A stretch of 39,733 bases of DNA from Alphaproteobacteria bacterium (GCA_022825195.1 JAJDYL010000119.1:1-39733), one strand, 5' to 3'. Positions 9,528 to 19,189 are shown, numbered from the stretch's first letter. Made by a program: numbers and translations. The notes: generated by a model from the letters alone, not told the origin.

Positions 9528-9983
9528 CTATCGATCCCAGTCCAGATCGGTCTCGAAGAAGCGTTCGTCGCCTTGTAGCCAGTGTTCGAGTCGCAAGGAA
9601 GTCCACTTCGCCCGATCGGCACGCAATGCACATTCCCAGACGATTGCAACACGCCAACCCGAATCCAGCAATTGTTCCCTTGCCCGACGATCCCGCTCGA
9701 CGTTGCCTCTGAACTTTGCTTGCCAGAAGTCCGGCCGTGTGGCGGGGTTGGTCGCGAATGGGCATTCTTCATGACGATGCCAGAAGCAGCCATGCACGAA
9801 ACAGACAGCCCCGAAGCGGCGGAAGACCAGATCCGGCGTACCCGGGAGCTTCCGATCATGAAGGCGATACCTGAAACCACGCGCATGCAGCGCCCGCCGA
9901 AGTATCATCTCCGGTTTCGTGTCCTTTCCACCGATTCCGGCCATCATTCGCGACCGAACGGTCGGATCGACTACATCGATCAT
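9528..9983 (-). CDS. vsr: very short patch repair endonuclease Vsr
   Basis: Vsr nicks DNA 5' of the T in T:G mismatches made by deamination of 5-methylcytosine, protecting sites of a cytosine methylase. The 151-residue protein from ATG 9983 (MIDVVDPTVRSRMMAG) has the family hallmarks: GKDTKPE near the N-terminus, the catalytic-site GTPDLVFRRFGAVCFVHGCF with its Asp, and the zinc ligands in HGCFWHRHEECP. Length is typical. The frame extends upstream to 10169, but homology begins at MIDVVD. It is divergent from the C5 methyltransferase gene and convergent with the giant NTPase; pairing with the methylase fits its known role. It looks intact. Confidence 0.95.
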   Translation of the reverse strand: MIDVVDPTVRSRMMAGIGGKDTKPEMILRRALHARGFRYRLHDRKLPGTPDLVFRRFGAVCFVHGCFWHRHEECPFATNPATRPDFWQAKFRGNVERDRRAREQLLDSGWRVAIVWECALRADRAKWTSLRLEHWLQGDERFFETDLDWDR

Positions 9984-10223
9984 GGGGTGTCCTGCATCGC
10001 ATGGGAGAATCGGCACCGTGTGCGCATTCCACAGAACATGGTCGAGGAGTTCAAGGAGGATCCTGTTACCGTGCAATCTACAGCCCGGGCCAGGGTTTCG
10101 AAGGTGCCGAACACGCATCCTGACACGAGCTTCTTGGAGCACCTGCAGACACCCGCCTCGATTTCGCATCTCGCCACACGCGGATCACGCCTCGCCTCTG
10201 ACTACCGGCCGAATTAACCCAGC
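9984..10223. promoter_or_regulatory. divergent intergenic region between vsr and methyltransferase
   Basis: These 240 bp must hold the promoters of both vsr (leftward) and the methyltransferase-Z1 operon (rightward), since both genes read outward. I could not pick convincing -35/-10 pairs or a controller-protein site, and no separate C-protein gene is present in it. Confidence 0.4.
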
Positions 10224-11897
10224 ATGCCGATCTGCAGCCTCGCTGACATGACCGACCGGGTACCCGTCGTCGACCTCTTCTCCGGTCCCGGCGGTCTCGC
10301 CGAGGGCTTTGCGTCATTCAAGGATCCCCGTGGTCGCCCGCGCTTCAATGTCGTTCTCTCGGTCGAAATGGAGCCGACCGCCCATCGCACGCTGCTGTTG
10401 CGCGGCTTCCTCCGAAAGTTCCCGTCAGGATTTCCAGCGGAATACTATGATTTCCTCAACGGGCACGTGTCTCGCGAACCGGAATGGGCGAGCCGCTACC
10501 CCAGCGAATGGCAGGAGGCCTGCGACGAGACACAGCGCCTGACACTGGGCACGTCAGACGCGAATACCTTCCTCCGACAGCGAATTGCGAAGATCCGCGC
10601 TCTGCATGGTGGCAGGACCGTGCTCCTCGGAGGCCCTCCCTGTCAGTCCTATTCGGTGGCCGGGAGGGCCCGGAATGCCGGCAACACCCTCTACGACCCG
10701 GCGAACGACAAGCGGCAATCGCTTTATCTGGAATACGCCAAGGTGCTGCGGCAGCTCCAGCCGGCTGTCGCGGTCATGGAAAATGTCAGAGGCATGCTCT
10801 CCGCCAGGCACGGCGGGAGACCGATATTCTCCGACGTCATGGACTCCCTCGCGAATGCAGGGGGAACGGACCGATACCGTCTCCATTCCCTTGCTGCTCC
10901 CCATGCAGGCCGTTCATGGAAGGACGGGCTGAGCCCCAGGGACTTCCTCGTCCGCGCGGAGGAGCACGGCATACCGCAGAGACGCCACCGCGTATTCGTC
11001 GTCTGCATTCGCCGCGACATTGCAGCCACCTTGCGAAGTGACCACATGCCGACGCTCGATCAAGACGAATCGACGGCCTCAGTTCATGACATTATCGGCG
11101 CAATGCCGAAGCTTCGCAGCCGACTCAGCTGGGACGACGACGATGGCTCGTGGCAGCAGGCCCTGAAAAAGGCGCACGCGCTGGCTCTTCGGCACATGCC
11201 CTCCATGGCGTCAGAAACGGAGCAGAAATTCCGCCTGGCGCTGGATCGTGCCCTGGCCTCGACGTCGGGCGCAGCACTGCCTTATCGTGAGGTGCAAGGG
11301 GACACCGGCTTCCCCGATACGTGCCCTTCCGCCCTGCGCGACTGGATCATCGACCCCAACCTCGCTCGGCTGCCCAACAACGAGACGCGGGGGCACATCG
11401 ACGAGGATCTTGCCCGATACCTCTATGCCGCCGTCTACGCATTTGCATCCGGCAGGTCGCCAAGGGCCCGAGATTTCCCGCGGGAGCTGGCTGCCAGACA
11501 CAGAAGCTGGAACACGGGCAACTTCGCCGACCGTTTTCGGGTGCAGTTGCCCGACCAGCCCTCTACCACGATCACGAGTCACATTTCGAAGGACGGGCAC
11601 TACTTCATTCATCCCGACCCGGCCCAGTCCCGAAGTCTCACGGTCCGCGAGGCTGCCCGCCTTCAGACGTTTCCGGACAATTACTTCTTTCACGGCAGTC
11701 GCACGCAGCAGTATGTCCAGGTCGGCAATGCCGTCCCACCCTATCTCGCGAGGCAGATCGCGCGAGAAGTCAACGTGGTGCTGGATCATCGGGATTCCAC
11801 TGTCGATCAGGATCTGGCCGGCCTGTCGGAGAATACCGTCCGGCCGCCCGGCATCGAGCCGATCCCTGTCCCGCTCGTGAGCACAGGCGGCTCATGA
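10224..11897 (+). CDS. DNA (cytosine-5)-methyltransferase
   Basis: This 557-residue enzyme transfers a methyl group from S-adenosylmethionine to C5 of cytosine. All main C5-methylase motifs are present in order: VVDLFSGPGGLAEGF (motif I, ~14-28), GGPPCQSY (motif IV with catalytic Cys, ~136-143), VMENVRGM (VI), GIPQRRHRVFVV (VIII), QPSTTITSHI (IX) and GNAVPPYLA (X). The target-recognition region before motif IX is long; the site cannot be read from sequence. An alternative start at ATG 10248 (MTDRVPVV) is equally plausible. Its stop overlaps the next gene by four bases (ATGA), opening a five-gene operon in which it should mark self DNA. It differs from Dcm in length, so I give no symbol. Confidence 0.94.
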   Translation: MPICSLADMTDRVPVVDLFSGPGGLAEGFASFKDPRGRPRFNVVLSVEMEPTAHRTLLLRGFLRKFPSGFPAEYYDFLNGHVSREPEWASRYPSEWQEACDETQRLTLGTSDANTFLRQRIAKIRALHGGRTVLLGGPPCQSYSVAGRARNAGNTLYDPANDKRQSLYLEYAKVLRQLQPAVAVMENVRGMLSARHGGRPIFSDVMDSLANAGGTDRYRLHSLAAPHAGRSWKDGLSPRDFLVRAEEHGIPQRRHRVFVVCIRRDIAATLRSDHMPTLDQDESTASVHDIIGAMPKLRSRLSWDDDDGSWQQALKKAHALALRHMPSMASETEQKFRLALDRALASTSGAALPYREVQGDTGFPDTCPSALRDWIIDPNLARLPNNETRGHIDEDLARYLYAAVYAFASGRSPRARDFPRELAARHRSWNTGNFADRFRVQLPDQPSTTITSHISKDGHYFIHPDPAQSRSLTVREAARLQTFPDNYFFHGSRTQQYVQVGNAVPPYLARQIAREVNVVLDHRDSTVDQDLAGLSENTVRPPGIEPIPVPLVSTGGS

Positions 11898-13393
11898 CCG
11901 AAGATCCTCGACAACGGGAAATGGAGCTCCCACCACGTGCGTCTTCCCTGGTGGAGAGCCTCCGCGACATGGGGTATTCGCTGCGGACCGCCCTCGCCGA
12001 TGTCATCGACAATTCGATAACCGCGGGAGCCCGCAACATCCACCTCCTCGCGGATACGCATCATGCGGCGCCGGCAATCGGCATACTCGACGACGGGGTC
12101 GGCATGACCGAGGAGGAACTCTTCGAGGCGATGCGGCCCGGCACGCGAAACCCTCTCGAGACCCGCTCCGCCGACGACCTCGGCCGCTTCGGCCTCGGCC
12201 TGAAGACCGCGTCCTTCTCGCAATGCCGGCGACTTACGGTGATAACGCGGAAGGCCTCGGCCGTTTCCTGCGCAACATGGGATCTCGACAAGGTTGCTGA
12301 GCGAGACCGATGGGTCGTCGAAATCCCGGACAATGCCGACCATGTCCGCTGGTCAGGGCGACTGCAGGATAACGGTACGCTGGTTGTCTGGGAAAAACTC
12401 GATCGTCTCGTCAGTCCTGACCGACAGGATGGCAGGCACGATCTCGTGCGACAGCTTGACGAAGCGGCAACCCACGTCGAGTTCGTCTTCCACCGCTTCC
12501 TCTCAGGTCGGGTAGGCGGGCGTCTGGCGATTTCGATGAATGACCGTGAACTGCGGCCATTCGATCCCTTTCATTCGAACCATCCGGCAACCCAGCACCA
12601 CCCAGAGGAGACGATCCGCCTCGACAGCGGCGAGATCAGGATATGGCCGGTTACCCTGCCACACCACGACAAGGTCACGGCCGAAGAATGGAAGAGGTTC
12701 GCCGGTCCCGAGGGCTACGTCAGCAATCAGGGGTTTTATCTTTATCGCAATCGGCGCCTGATCGTTCACGGCACCTGGTTCCGCCTCGCCCGCCAGCTAG
12801 AGCTGACGAAGCTCGCCCGTGTCGGCATCGACATTCCCAACACCCTCGATGCCGACTGGAAGATCGACGTCAGAAAGGCCTCCGCCCAGCCGCCAGCGCC
12901 CGTCCGCGAGCGCCTTCGCAGGATCATTGAACGCATCGGTGTCCCATCCCGTCGAGCCTATACGGGTCGAGGCGCCAGGCTGACCGAAGCCAGCCGACTT
13001 CCGGTCTGGCGACGGGTGCAGGACAAGAACCACATCTTCTACCGGATTGACGAGCAAAATCCTGTACTTGCCGCCTTCAGGGACGATCTCGACCCCGCAC
13101 GGGCGCGCGACTTCGAGCGAATTCTCCGCCTGCTCGCCTCGACCTTTCCGCTGGAGGCGTTGCATGTGGATGTCAGTGCCATTCCCGAAGAAGTCAGGCT
13201 TTCCCAGATCGGTTCGGAAGACCTGCGAGTGATCGCTTCATCGATGTGGCACATCCTCCGAAGTCGAGGGCAATCGCCGACCGAGATCGAGGAATGGATG
13301 CGTTCCGCTGAACCTTTCCGCGCCCGGTGGGCGGAGACCTCCAGGGTCTTGACTGAGATCTGCAAGAGCGCAGGGAGCACTGAAAATCGATGA
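11894..13393 (+). CDS. MutL/Hsp90-type (GHKL) ATPase of restriction-like operon
   Basis: A 499-residue ATP-binding protein of the GHKL fold. The nucleotide-binding motifs are LADVIDNSITAG (N-box, ~33-45), ILDDGVGM (~62-70) and GRFGLGLKTAS (~96-106). Such MutL/MORC-like ATPases are known partners of Z1, DUF4420 and AIPR proteins in restriction-type systems, probably acting as an ATP-driven clamp or switch on DNA. The ATG at 11894 overlaps the methylase stop by four bases, which fixes the start although the frame is open upstream to 11321. Its own stop overlaps the next ATG (13390) by four bases. The remaining ~390 residues have no motif I can name beyond the likely transducer region. Confidence 0.9.
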   Translation: MTEDPRQREMELPPRASSLVESLRDMGYSLRTALADVIDNSITAGARNIHLLADTHHAAPAIGILDDGVGMTEEELFEAMRPGTRNPLETRSADDLGRFGLGLKTASFSQCRRLTVITRKASAVSCATWDLDKVAERDRWVVEIPDNADHVRWSGRLQDNGTLVVWEKLDRLVSPDRQDGRHDLVRQLDEAATHVEFVFHRFLSGRVGGRLAISMNDRELRPFDPFHSNHPATQHHPEETIRLDSGEIRIWPVTLPHHDKVTAEEWKRFAGPEGYVSNQGFYLYRNRRLIVHGTWFRLARQLELTKLARVGIDIPNTLDADWKIDVRKASAQPPAPVRERLRRIIERIGVPSRRAYTGRGARLTEASRLPVWRRVQDKNHIFYRIDEQNPVLAAFRDDLDPARARDFERILRLLASTFPLEALHVDVSAIPEEVRLSQIGSEDLRVIASSMWHILRSRGQSPTEIEEWMRSAEPFRARWAETSRVLTEICKSAGSTENR

Positions 13394-13680
13394 ACGACAT
13401 CGACCGACTGAGGGTAATGGTCGAGGGTCTCTTGGCTCGGGAGTTGCCCACGCAGTCCCGCATCCGGGAGGTCATCTCCGAAGTTCGTCCCGCTTGTCCC
13501 GGCGTGACCGATGCCGAGGCCGAAGATCTCGCACTCGAGTTCGAGACCGTTCATGGCGTCAGGATGACCGACGGAGCAGCGCTCCAGGATCCTGAGTTCG
13601 AGCCCTGGCTCGATGGCGCGCGCTCCGACATCGACTTCTACTACTGGACCCGCTACCGCCGTCTCATGGCGGAAAGGTGA
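13390..13680 (+). CDS. N-terminal part of Z1 protein, cut off by in-frame TGA
   Basis: A 96-residue reading frame begins at ATG 13390 (overlapping the GHKL ATPase stop by four bases) and ends at TGA 13678-13680. The following Z1 ATPase frame is the same frame and begins with the next codon, and Z1 proteins normally have an N-terminal extension ending in an aromatic stretch like FYYWTRYRRLMAER shortly before the P-loop. I therefore read this as the true N-terminus of the Z1 gene, separated by a single opal codon (codon 97), not as an independent small protein. If genuine, the cell would make this fragment alone unless there is readthrough or reinitiation. Confidence 0.7.
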   Translation: MNDIDRLRVMVEGLLARELPTQSRIREVISEVRPACPGVTDAEAEDLALEFETVHGVRMTDGAALQDPEFEPWLDGARSDIDFYYWTRYRRLMAER

Positions 13681-16104
13681 TTGTCCGGTCAGGTCCTCGG
13701 CGGACTGGGCAACGTGACGGACAGGATCCTCGGGCTCCTCGAAAACCCCGAAAAGCCCGGGAGATGGGATCGACGGGGCATGGTCATGGGCCATGTCCAG
13801 TCCGGGAAGACGGCGAACTACATCGGCGTCGTCACCAAGGCAGCCGATGCCGGCTACCGGGTGATCATCATAATCGCCGGATTACAGAACAAGCTTCGCA
13901 ACCAGACCCAGAGGCGCGTGGACGAAGGTTTCATCGGATTCAGCAGCACGGCTGGGCCGCGCCGCCAGCTCCTCAAGCACACCGTCCTGGGCGTAGGCCG
14001 GTACGACTCCCGTTACCGGCCCAGCGCCTTCACCACTTCCCACAGGGACTTTCACAAGGGTATCGCGGAAAGCCTGAATGTCCCCCTGCAGAACCTCCGC
14101 CAGCCCGCCGTCTTCGTGATCAAGAAGAATCCGAGCACGCTCCGAAATCTGATCGACTGGCTGAAGACTCACAATGCACAGCTTGGCACCGACACGATCC
14201 GGGAGCCCATGCTTCTGATCGATGACGAGGCGGACAACGCGTCGATCAACATCAAGCACCGAATGGACGAAATTTCCCGGATCAACGGCCAGATCCGGGA
14301 GCTTCTCGACCTCTTCGAGCGAAGCAACTACGTCGGCTACACGGCCACTCCCTTCGCAAACATCTTCATCGATCCGGACTCCGAGGATCTGATGGCGGGG
14401 CACGACCTGTTCCCCCGAGACTTCATCGTAAGTCTCGATCCGCCCACCAACTATTTCGGTGCTGCTCGAGTATTCAGGGACTCCGCGGACACGGTTCTCC
14501 GTGATGTCGACGACCACGAGGACCTGATGCCGACGTCACACAAGATCGATCACGTCGTGGCCGGCCTGCCCGAAAGCCTGGAGGAAGCGGTCCGGGTCTT
14601 CGTTCTGGCACGGGCCATCAGGCTGGCGCGCGGACATGACCGCTCCCACAACTCGATGCTCGTGAACGTATCGCGATTCGTGGCTGTACAGCAGCAGGTC
14701 CGAAACGAGATACAAGCCTTTGTCGATCGGATCGCGTCGAGTGTCAGGATCAACGGTGCCAGACCGGCCGGCGAAGCTCTCGAGGATCCGGAGATTGCGG
14801 AACTGCATCGCGTCTACCTAGAGCATCACGACGGCGTTTGCGGCAAGTCCTGGTCTCAGGTTCAGGCGCTACTGCACGCAAGCGTCAGTGCCATCAACAT
14901 TGTCGAGATAAACAGCCGGGCCTCGGGATCGCTCGACTACTCCGAGTACGAGGCCACGGGCCTCAACGTCATCGCGGTCGGCGGGCTCTCCCTCTCACGC
15001 GGTCTCACGCTCGAGGGATTGACCGTCAGCTACTTCCTGCGACGGTCGATGATGTACGACACGCTGTTCCAGATGGGGCGGTGGTTCGGGTATCGAGACG
15101 GATACGACGATCTCTGCCGGGTCTGGATGCCCGAAGAGGCCCAGGGCTGGTACGACCACATCGCCGAATCCATCGATGAACTTCGCGATGAACTGGCGCG
15201 CATGCAGAGCGCCAACGCGACACCCAGGGATTTTGGTCTCAAGGTACGCAGTCATCCCGACACACTCGTGGTCACTGCTCGCAACAAGATGGGTTCCGGC
15301 CAACGCCACACAGTCCTGATCGGCCTTGCAAACCATTTCGTGGAAACCGCGATCCTTCATCGAGATGAACTAACGCTCGACGCGAACCTTCGGGCCGCCG
15401 TCCGCCTAGCCGAAGCCATGCGCAACGAAGGTCACGCCCCAGAGGACGGAGAGGCTGTCAACGGTGGACGCCTAGTGCGAGACGTGCCGGTAAATCTGGT
15501 CGACGCGTTTCTGGGTGCCTTCAGGAATCACCCCGGTTCCCCTGCCACCGAGAGCGATCCGGTCCGCCGCTATATCGATCTCAGGGCCGAAAACGAACTG
15601 AGCAGGTGGGATGTCCTGTTTGCCGGTGTCCAGCGACGCAACGAGCGGTCCCTCCTCGATCGCCGTCTGGGATTCCCGCTCACTTGTCAGCGCCGTACCC
15701 CCGGCAAGCGCAGCGACAGATCGATGCTGATGATAACCAACAAGCAGAGGGTGAGTTCGCGCGGGATAACCAAGGTGGGCCTGACTGAATCGCAAGTACA
15801 GGCGGCCGAGAGTGAATACGATGCCAACAGGTCGCCATCTCCCGGCGGCATCACGAACTATCCTGACCGGATCTACACGAGGATCCGCACCAAGCCCCTG
15901 CTCGTGATCCATCTACTCGCGATCGGCGAGGAAAATGACGACCTGAGCAATGATACCCCGGTCGCTGCCTGGAGCATCAGCTTCCCCGAAACAGGACTCG
16001 CTGAAAGAACGGTCGAATACGTCGTCAACACGACCTGGTTCCACGAACATTACGGCGACGATGATTCGGACGACGATGAGAACGGCGACGATGACTACCG
16101 ATGA
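13681..16104 (+). CDS. Z1-domain ATPase/helicase-like protein (main part)
   Basis: The Z1 domain is a P-loop ATPase related to superfamily 2 helicases and is the motor-like component of methylase/GHKL-linked restriction-type systems. This ~807-residue part has the P-loop GHVQSGKTANY, Walker B MLLIDDEADNASIN, the GYTATPFANIFID motif, and FQMGRWFGYRDGYDDL in the C-terminal helicase-like half. The extreme C-terminus is acidic (Asp-rich). It shares its reading frame with the preceding 96 codons, interrupted by TGA 13678-13680; without that stop the protein would be 904 residues. The first codon after the stop is TTG, and no good ribosome site precedes it, so independent expression is doubtful. 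The end overlaps the DUF4420 gene by 14 bp. Confidence 0.88.
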   Translation: MSGQVLGGLGNVTDRILGLLENPEKPGRWDRRGMVMGHVQSGKTANYIGVVTKAADAGYRVIIIIAGLQNKLRNQTQRRVDEGFIGFSSTAGPRRQLLKHTVLGVGRYDSRYRPSAFTTSHRDFHKGIAESLNVPLQNLRQPAVFVIKKNPSTLRNLIDWLKTHNAQLGTDTIREPMLLIDDEADNASINIKHRMDEISRINGQIRELLDLFERSNYVGYTATPFANIFIDPDSEDLMAGHDLFPRDFIVSLDPPTNYFGAARVFRDSADTVLRDVDDHEDLMPTSHKIDHVVAGLPESLEEAVRVFVLARAIRLARGHDRSHNSMLVNVSRFVAVQQQVRNEIQAFVDRIASSVRINGARPAGEALEDPEIAELHRVYLEHHDGVCGKSWSQVQALLHASVSAINIVEINSRASGSLDYSEYEATGLNVIAVGGLSLSRGLTLEGLTVSYFLRRSMMYDTLFQMGRWFGYRDGYDDLCRVWMPEEAQGWYDHIAESIDELRDELARMQSANATPRDFGLKVRSHPDTLVVTARNKMGSGQRHTVLIGLANHFVETAILHRDELTLDANLRAAVRLAEAMRNEGHAPEDGEAVNGGRLVRDVPVNLVDAFLGAFRNHPGSPATESDPVRRYIDLRAENELSRWDVLFAGVQRRNERSLLDRRLGFPLTCQRRTPGKRSDRSMLMITNKQRVSSRGITKVGLTESQVQAAESEYDANRSPSPGGITNYPDRIYTRIRTKPLLVIHLLAIGEENDDLSNDTPVAAWSISFPETGLAERTVEYVVNTTWFHEHYGDDDSDDDENGDDDYR

Positions 16105-17095
16105 CCCGTGGACGGATATCGATCCGCCAACCGGGGATACAGCGATCAGCGCACGGCGCATACCTGAAACGGGAACACATGCCTGGGGCCTCTACTGGGC
16201 CTTGGACAGCCAGCGCCACTGCCTCCTCATTCTCCAGCATCAGTCCGGACATCTTCCTTCGCGACGTCTGCCCAGACTACGGGGCCTTCGCGTAGAAACC
16301 CAGCCGACCGAGGAACAATCGGGAGAACGCCTCATCATTCGTCTCACGGACGGCGAGCAGAGGGAGGTGTTTCACCGTTTCTGTGTGGATGTTGTTGACG
16401 CCACGCGACCCTCGCGCACCGAGGAAGAAGCAATCGAACGCTTTCTCGTCCGAACCTGGCGCTGGCACCGCCTGCTGAGAGGAGGTGGGGATGCCCGACT
16501 GAGCCAGGAGGAACAGAAAGGCCTCATCGGCGAACTCTGCGTGCTGGAGCGTCAGCTAATTCCCACTATCGGACCTGCTGAAGCCGTGCGGGCATGGACC
16601 GGTCCCGTCGGCGCACCGAAGGACTTTCAGGTGGGCAGAATCGGCATCGAAGCCAAGACCTGCTCGCCCCATGTACCCGTCGTGAGGATTTCCTCGGCAG
16701 AGCAGCTCGACACCTCGGGGACCGCACGCCTGTTCCTTCACGTCGTCGAGGTATCCGGTGCACCCGGCGATTCAGCGTCAGTGACGATCACGGATGTCGC
16801 CTCCCGCGTTCGTGGCACAATCGCTTCTTTGGACATGTCCGCTGCCATCCAGTTCGAGGAGCGCCTGAGTGCGACCGGGTTCGACTGGAACGACGACTAT
16901 TCCGACAACCCATTGCTGATCGGAAACGTCTCCCTGTACGAAGTCTTGGAAGGGTTTCCGCGAATTGCGCCGCCGATGTTTCGGCCGGGAGTGGAAGATG
17001 TGCAATATTCGGTCGTGCTGTCCCGCTGCGAGAGCTTTTGCGTCGACATGACGGTTCTCGCTCAGGCCTTATCCGGAGAAGCCGATGGATGTTGA
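16091..17095 (+). CDS. PD-(D/E)XK motif protein (DUF4420), putative nuclease
   Basis: A 334-residue member of the DUF4420 family, predicted to be the nuclease of Z1/GHKL restriction-type operons. The motif is visible: GLIGELCVLE (Glu) at ~138-147, then KDFQVGRIGIEAKT at ~177-190, supplying the Asp, Glu and Lys of a PD-(D/E)XK centre. I chose ATG 16091 (MTTDDPWTD), which overlaps the end of the Z1 gene by 14 bp; ATG 16076 is an alternative. Its stop overlaps the AIPR start by 11 bp, so it is translationally coupled on both sides. No lesion is seen. Confidence 0.87.
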   Translation: MTTDDPWTDIDPPTGDTAISARRIPETGTHAWGLYWALDSQRHCLLILQHQSGHLPSRRLPRLRGLRVETQPTEEQSGERLIIRLTDGEQREVFHRFCVDVVDATRPSRTEEEAIERFLVRTWRWHRLLRGGGDARLSQEEQKGLIGELCVLERQLIPTIGPAEAVRAWTGPVGAPKDFQVGRIGIEAKTCSPHVPVVRISSAEQLDTSGTARLFLHVVEVSGAPGDSASVTITDVASRVRGTIASLDMSAAIQFEERLSATGFDWNDDYSDNPLLIGNVSLYEVLEGFPRIAPPMFRPGVEDVQYSVVLSRCESFCVDMTVLAQALSGEADGC

Positions 17096-19157
17096 GGAGT
17101 TTGCGCGCGACTTTCTTCAGGATGTGCTTGCGGAATCCGATGCGGATGGTCAGTTCGTGGAGGACGTGTTCTTCCAGAAGTCGTGCGAACAGCTCATGGA
17201 GGCCGGAGAACTCGATGCTGCCGACAGGGTTCCCTATCGTGCCCCGGCCAGGGGAATTCGTGTCGACGGCTACGGGGGCGACCCTGTCGAGGCGGCAGGA
17301 ACACTGAACCTGATCGTTCTCGACTTTCAACCTGCCCAGGAGATCGGTCGTCTCACCGGTACCGAGATGGACGCCGCCTTCCGGCGCCTGTCCAACTATC
17401 TGCGCCAAGCGCTGGACGAGCGGTGGCGGGATGCACTGGAAGAGACCAGTCCGGCATTCGGGCTGGCCGATCTAATCGGACAACGCTGGCAAAGCATTGC
17501 CAAGATTCGCTTCCTGCTAGTCAGCAACCGGGAACTCAGCGAACGCGTGGACGGCCGATCCGCCGCTGACATCGAGGGTAGAACGGTCACTTACAGCGTC
17601 TGGGACATCCGACGCCTCCATGCCCAAGCCACAGAGGGCTACGGCCGCGAAGACATCGAAATCGATCTGGAGGAGGACTTCGGAGGAGCGCTCCCAATTC
17701 TGCCGGCCCAGCAGTCGGAGGTCGACCATCAGTCATACCTCGCCATCGTTCCCGGAGAGGTCCTCGCCGAAATCTACGACCGATGGGGAGCTCGTCTTCT
17801 CGAGCAGAACGTGCGGGTATTTCTGCAGGCGCGTGGAAAGGTCAACCGTGGCATCAGGATAACGCTCGAGAACGAGCCATCGATGTTCTTCGCCTACAAC
17901 AACGGCATTACGGCCACTGCCGAAGAGGTTGATATTGCAAACGACGGGGGACAGCTCCTGCTCCGCGGCCTCCGCAACTTCCAGATCGTCAATGGCGGAC
18001 AGACGACCGCCTCCATTCACGTCGCCAAGCTCCGCAAGCTCGATCTCTCCAGGACATTCGTCCAGATGAAGCTCTCCGTCGTTACGCCCGACAAGGCGAC
18101 AGAGCTGGTGCCACGAATCTCCGAATATGCGAACAGCCAGAACCGGGTCAGTGCGGCGGACTTCTTCGCCAACCATCCATTCCACGTGCGCATCGAAGGT
18201 TTTTCCCGCCGAATTCACGCCCCCTCCCCGGATGGCACCTTTCGACAAAGCAAGTGGTTCTACGAACGGGCGCGCGGTCAGTATGCAGATGCGCGCGCCA
18301 ACCTCACAGACGCTCAGCGCAAGAAATTCGATCTGGAAAATCCCAGGAAACAGCTCTTTACCAAGACTGACCTTGCCAAGTTCCTGAATGTCTGGGAACA
18401 ACGTCCGCACGAGGTGAGCCTGGGTGCACAGAAAAACTTCGCGGCCTTCGCGCGACGTATCGGTCAGGCCTGGAGAAAGTCCCCGGACGACTTCAACGAG
18501 GCCTGGTATCGCGTGGCCGTCGCAAAGGCGATCGTCTTCAAGTCCACCGAACGTATCGTGTCAGACCAGCCTTGGTACCAAGGTGGATATCGTGCGAACA
18601 TCGTCGCCTACACGATCGCGAAACTGGCCCACGACGTCTCTGACTTGAATCGCGCTGTGGACTTCGAAGCCATCTGGAGACAGCAGTTACCGGGCAGCAC
18701 CCTGGACGACGCCGTCGCCATCGCCGCCGCAAGAGTCCATGGGGTTCTTGTGGAACCACCAGCCGGCATCAGCAACGTGACCGAATGGGCCAAGAAGCAG
18801 GCCTGCTGGGAAAGAGTTCGAAATCTTGACATCGCCTGGCCCGATGCCTTCATCGCAGGGCTGATTTCTGCCGAGGAACAGCGTAACACCGCTCGAACCG
18901 CTCGACGTGATCAGCGCGAACTCAACGGGATCGAAGCACAGATTGCCGTCGTCAACGCCGGTGCACAATTCTGGCTGGATGCGCTTGAGTGGGGCAAGGC
19001 GAGACGCCTGCTCACGCCCACGGAAGCCGGAATTCTCAATGCCGCTACCCGCGTACCGGCTCGGACGCCCTCCGACAAGCAGTCCTCAAAGGCCATCGAA
19101 ATCCTGGCCAAATTGCACTCGGAGGGCTATCCGAAAGAACTGACCGCATCGTCTTGA
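17085..19157 (+). CDS. AIPR family (abortive infection phage resistance) protein
   Basis: A 690-residue protein with the AIPR signature: FFAYNNGITATAEE at ~266-279 and NFQIVNGGQTTASIH at ~299-313, followed by ISEYANSQNRV and a long helical C-terminal half. AIPR proteins were named from lactococcal abortive-infection proteins and recur in methylase/Z1 operons; their biochemical activity is not settled. The ATG at 17085 lies 11 bp inside the DUF4420 gene, and it is the last gene of the operon, facing the (-)-strand HNH gene. The reading frame is intact. Confidence 0.9.
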   Translation: MDVEEFARDFLQDVLAESDADGQFVEDVFFQKSCEQLMEAGELDAADRVPYRAPARGIRVDGYGGDPVEAAGTLNLIVLDFQPAQEIGRLTGTEMDAAFRRLSNYLRQALDERWRDALEETSPAFGLADLIGQRWQSIAKIRFLLVSNRELSERVDGRSAADIEGRTVTYSVWDIRRLHAQATEGYGREDIEIDLEEDFGGALPILPAQQSEVDHQSYLAIVPGEVLAEIYDRWGARLLEQNVRVFLQARGKVNRGIRITLENEPSMFFAYNNGITATAEEVDIANDGGQLLLRGLRNFQIVNGGQTTASIHVAKLRKLDLSRTFVQMKLSVVTPDKATELVPRISEYANSQNRVSAADFFANHPFHVRIEGFSRRIHAPSPDGTFRQSKWFYERARGQYADARANLTDAQRKKFDLENPRKQLFTKTDLAKFLNVWEQRPHEVSLGAQKNFAAFARRIGQAWRKSPDDFNEAWYRVAVAKAIVFKSTERIVSDQPWYQGGYRANIVAYTIAKLAHDVSDLNRAVDFEAIWRQQLPGSTLDDAVAIAAARVHGVLVEPPAGISNVTEWAKKQACWERVRNLDIAWPDAFIAGLISAEEQRNTARTARRDQRELNGIEAQIAVVNAGAQFWLDALEWGKARRLLTPTEAGILNAATRVPARTPSDKQSSKAIEILAKLHSEGYPKELTASS

Positions 19158-19189
19158 TCCGATGTCCGCCTGAAGAAGCTGCCTAACTG

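Noticed and set aside
9984..10169. N-terminal extension of Vsr to 10169
   Set aside because: Homology to Vsr begins at MIDVVD (9983) and normal Vsr length is reached from there.
11321..11893. N-terminal extension of the GHKL ATPase
   Set aside because: It overlaps the methyltransferase C-terminal motifs in another frame; the ATGA overlap at 11894 gives a natural start.
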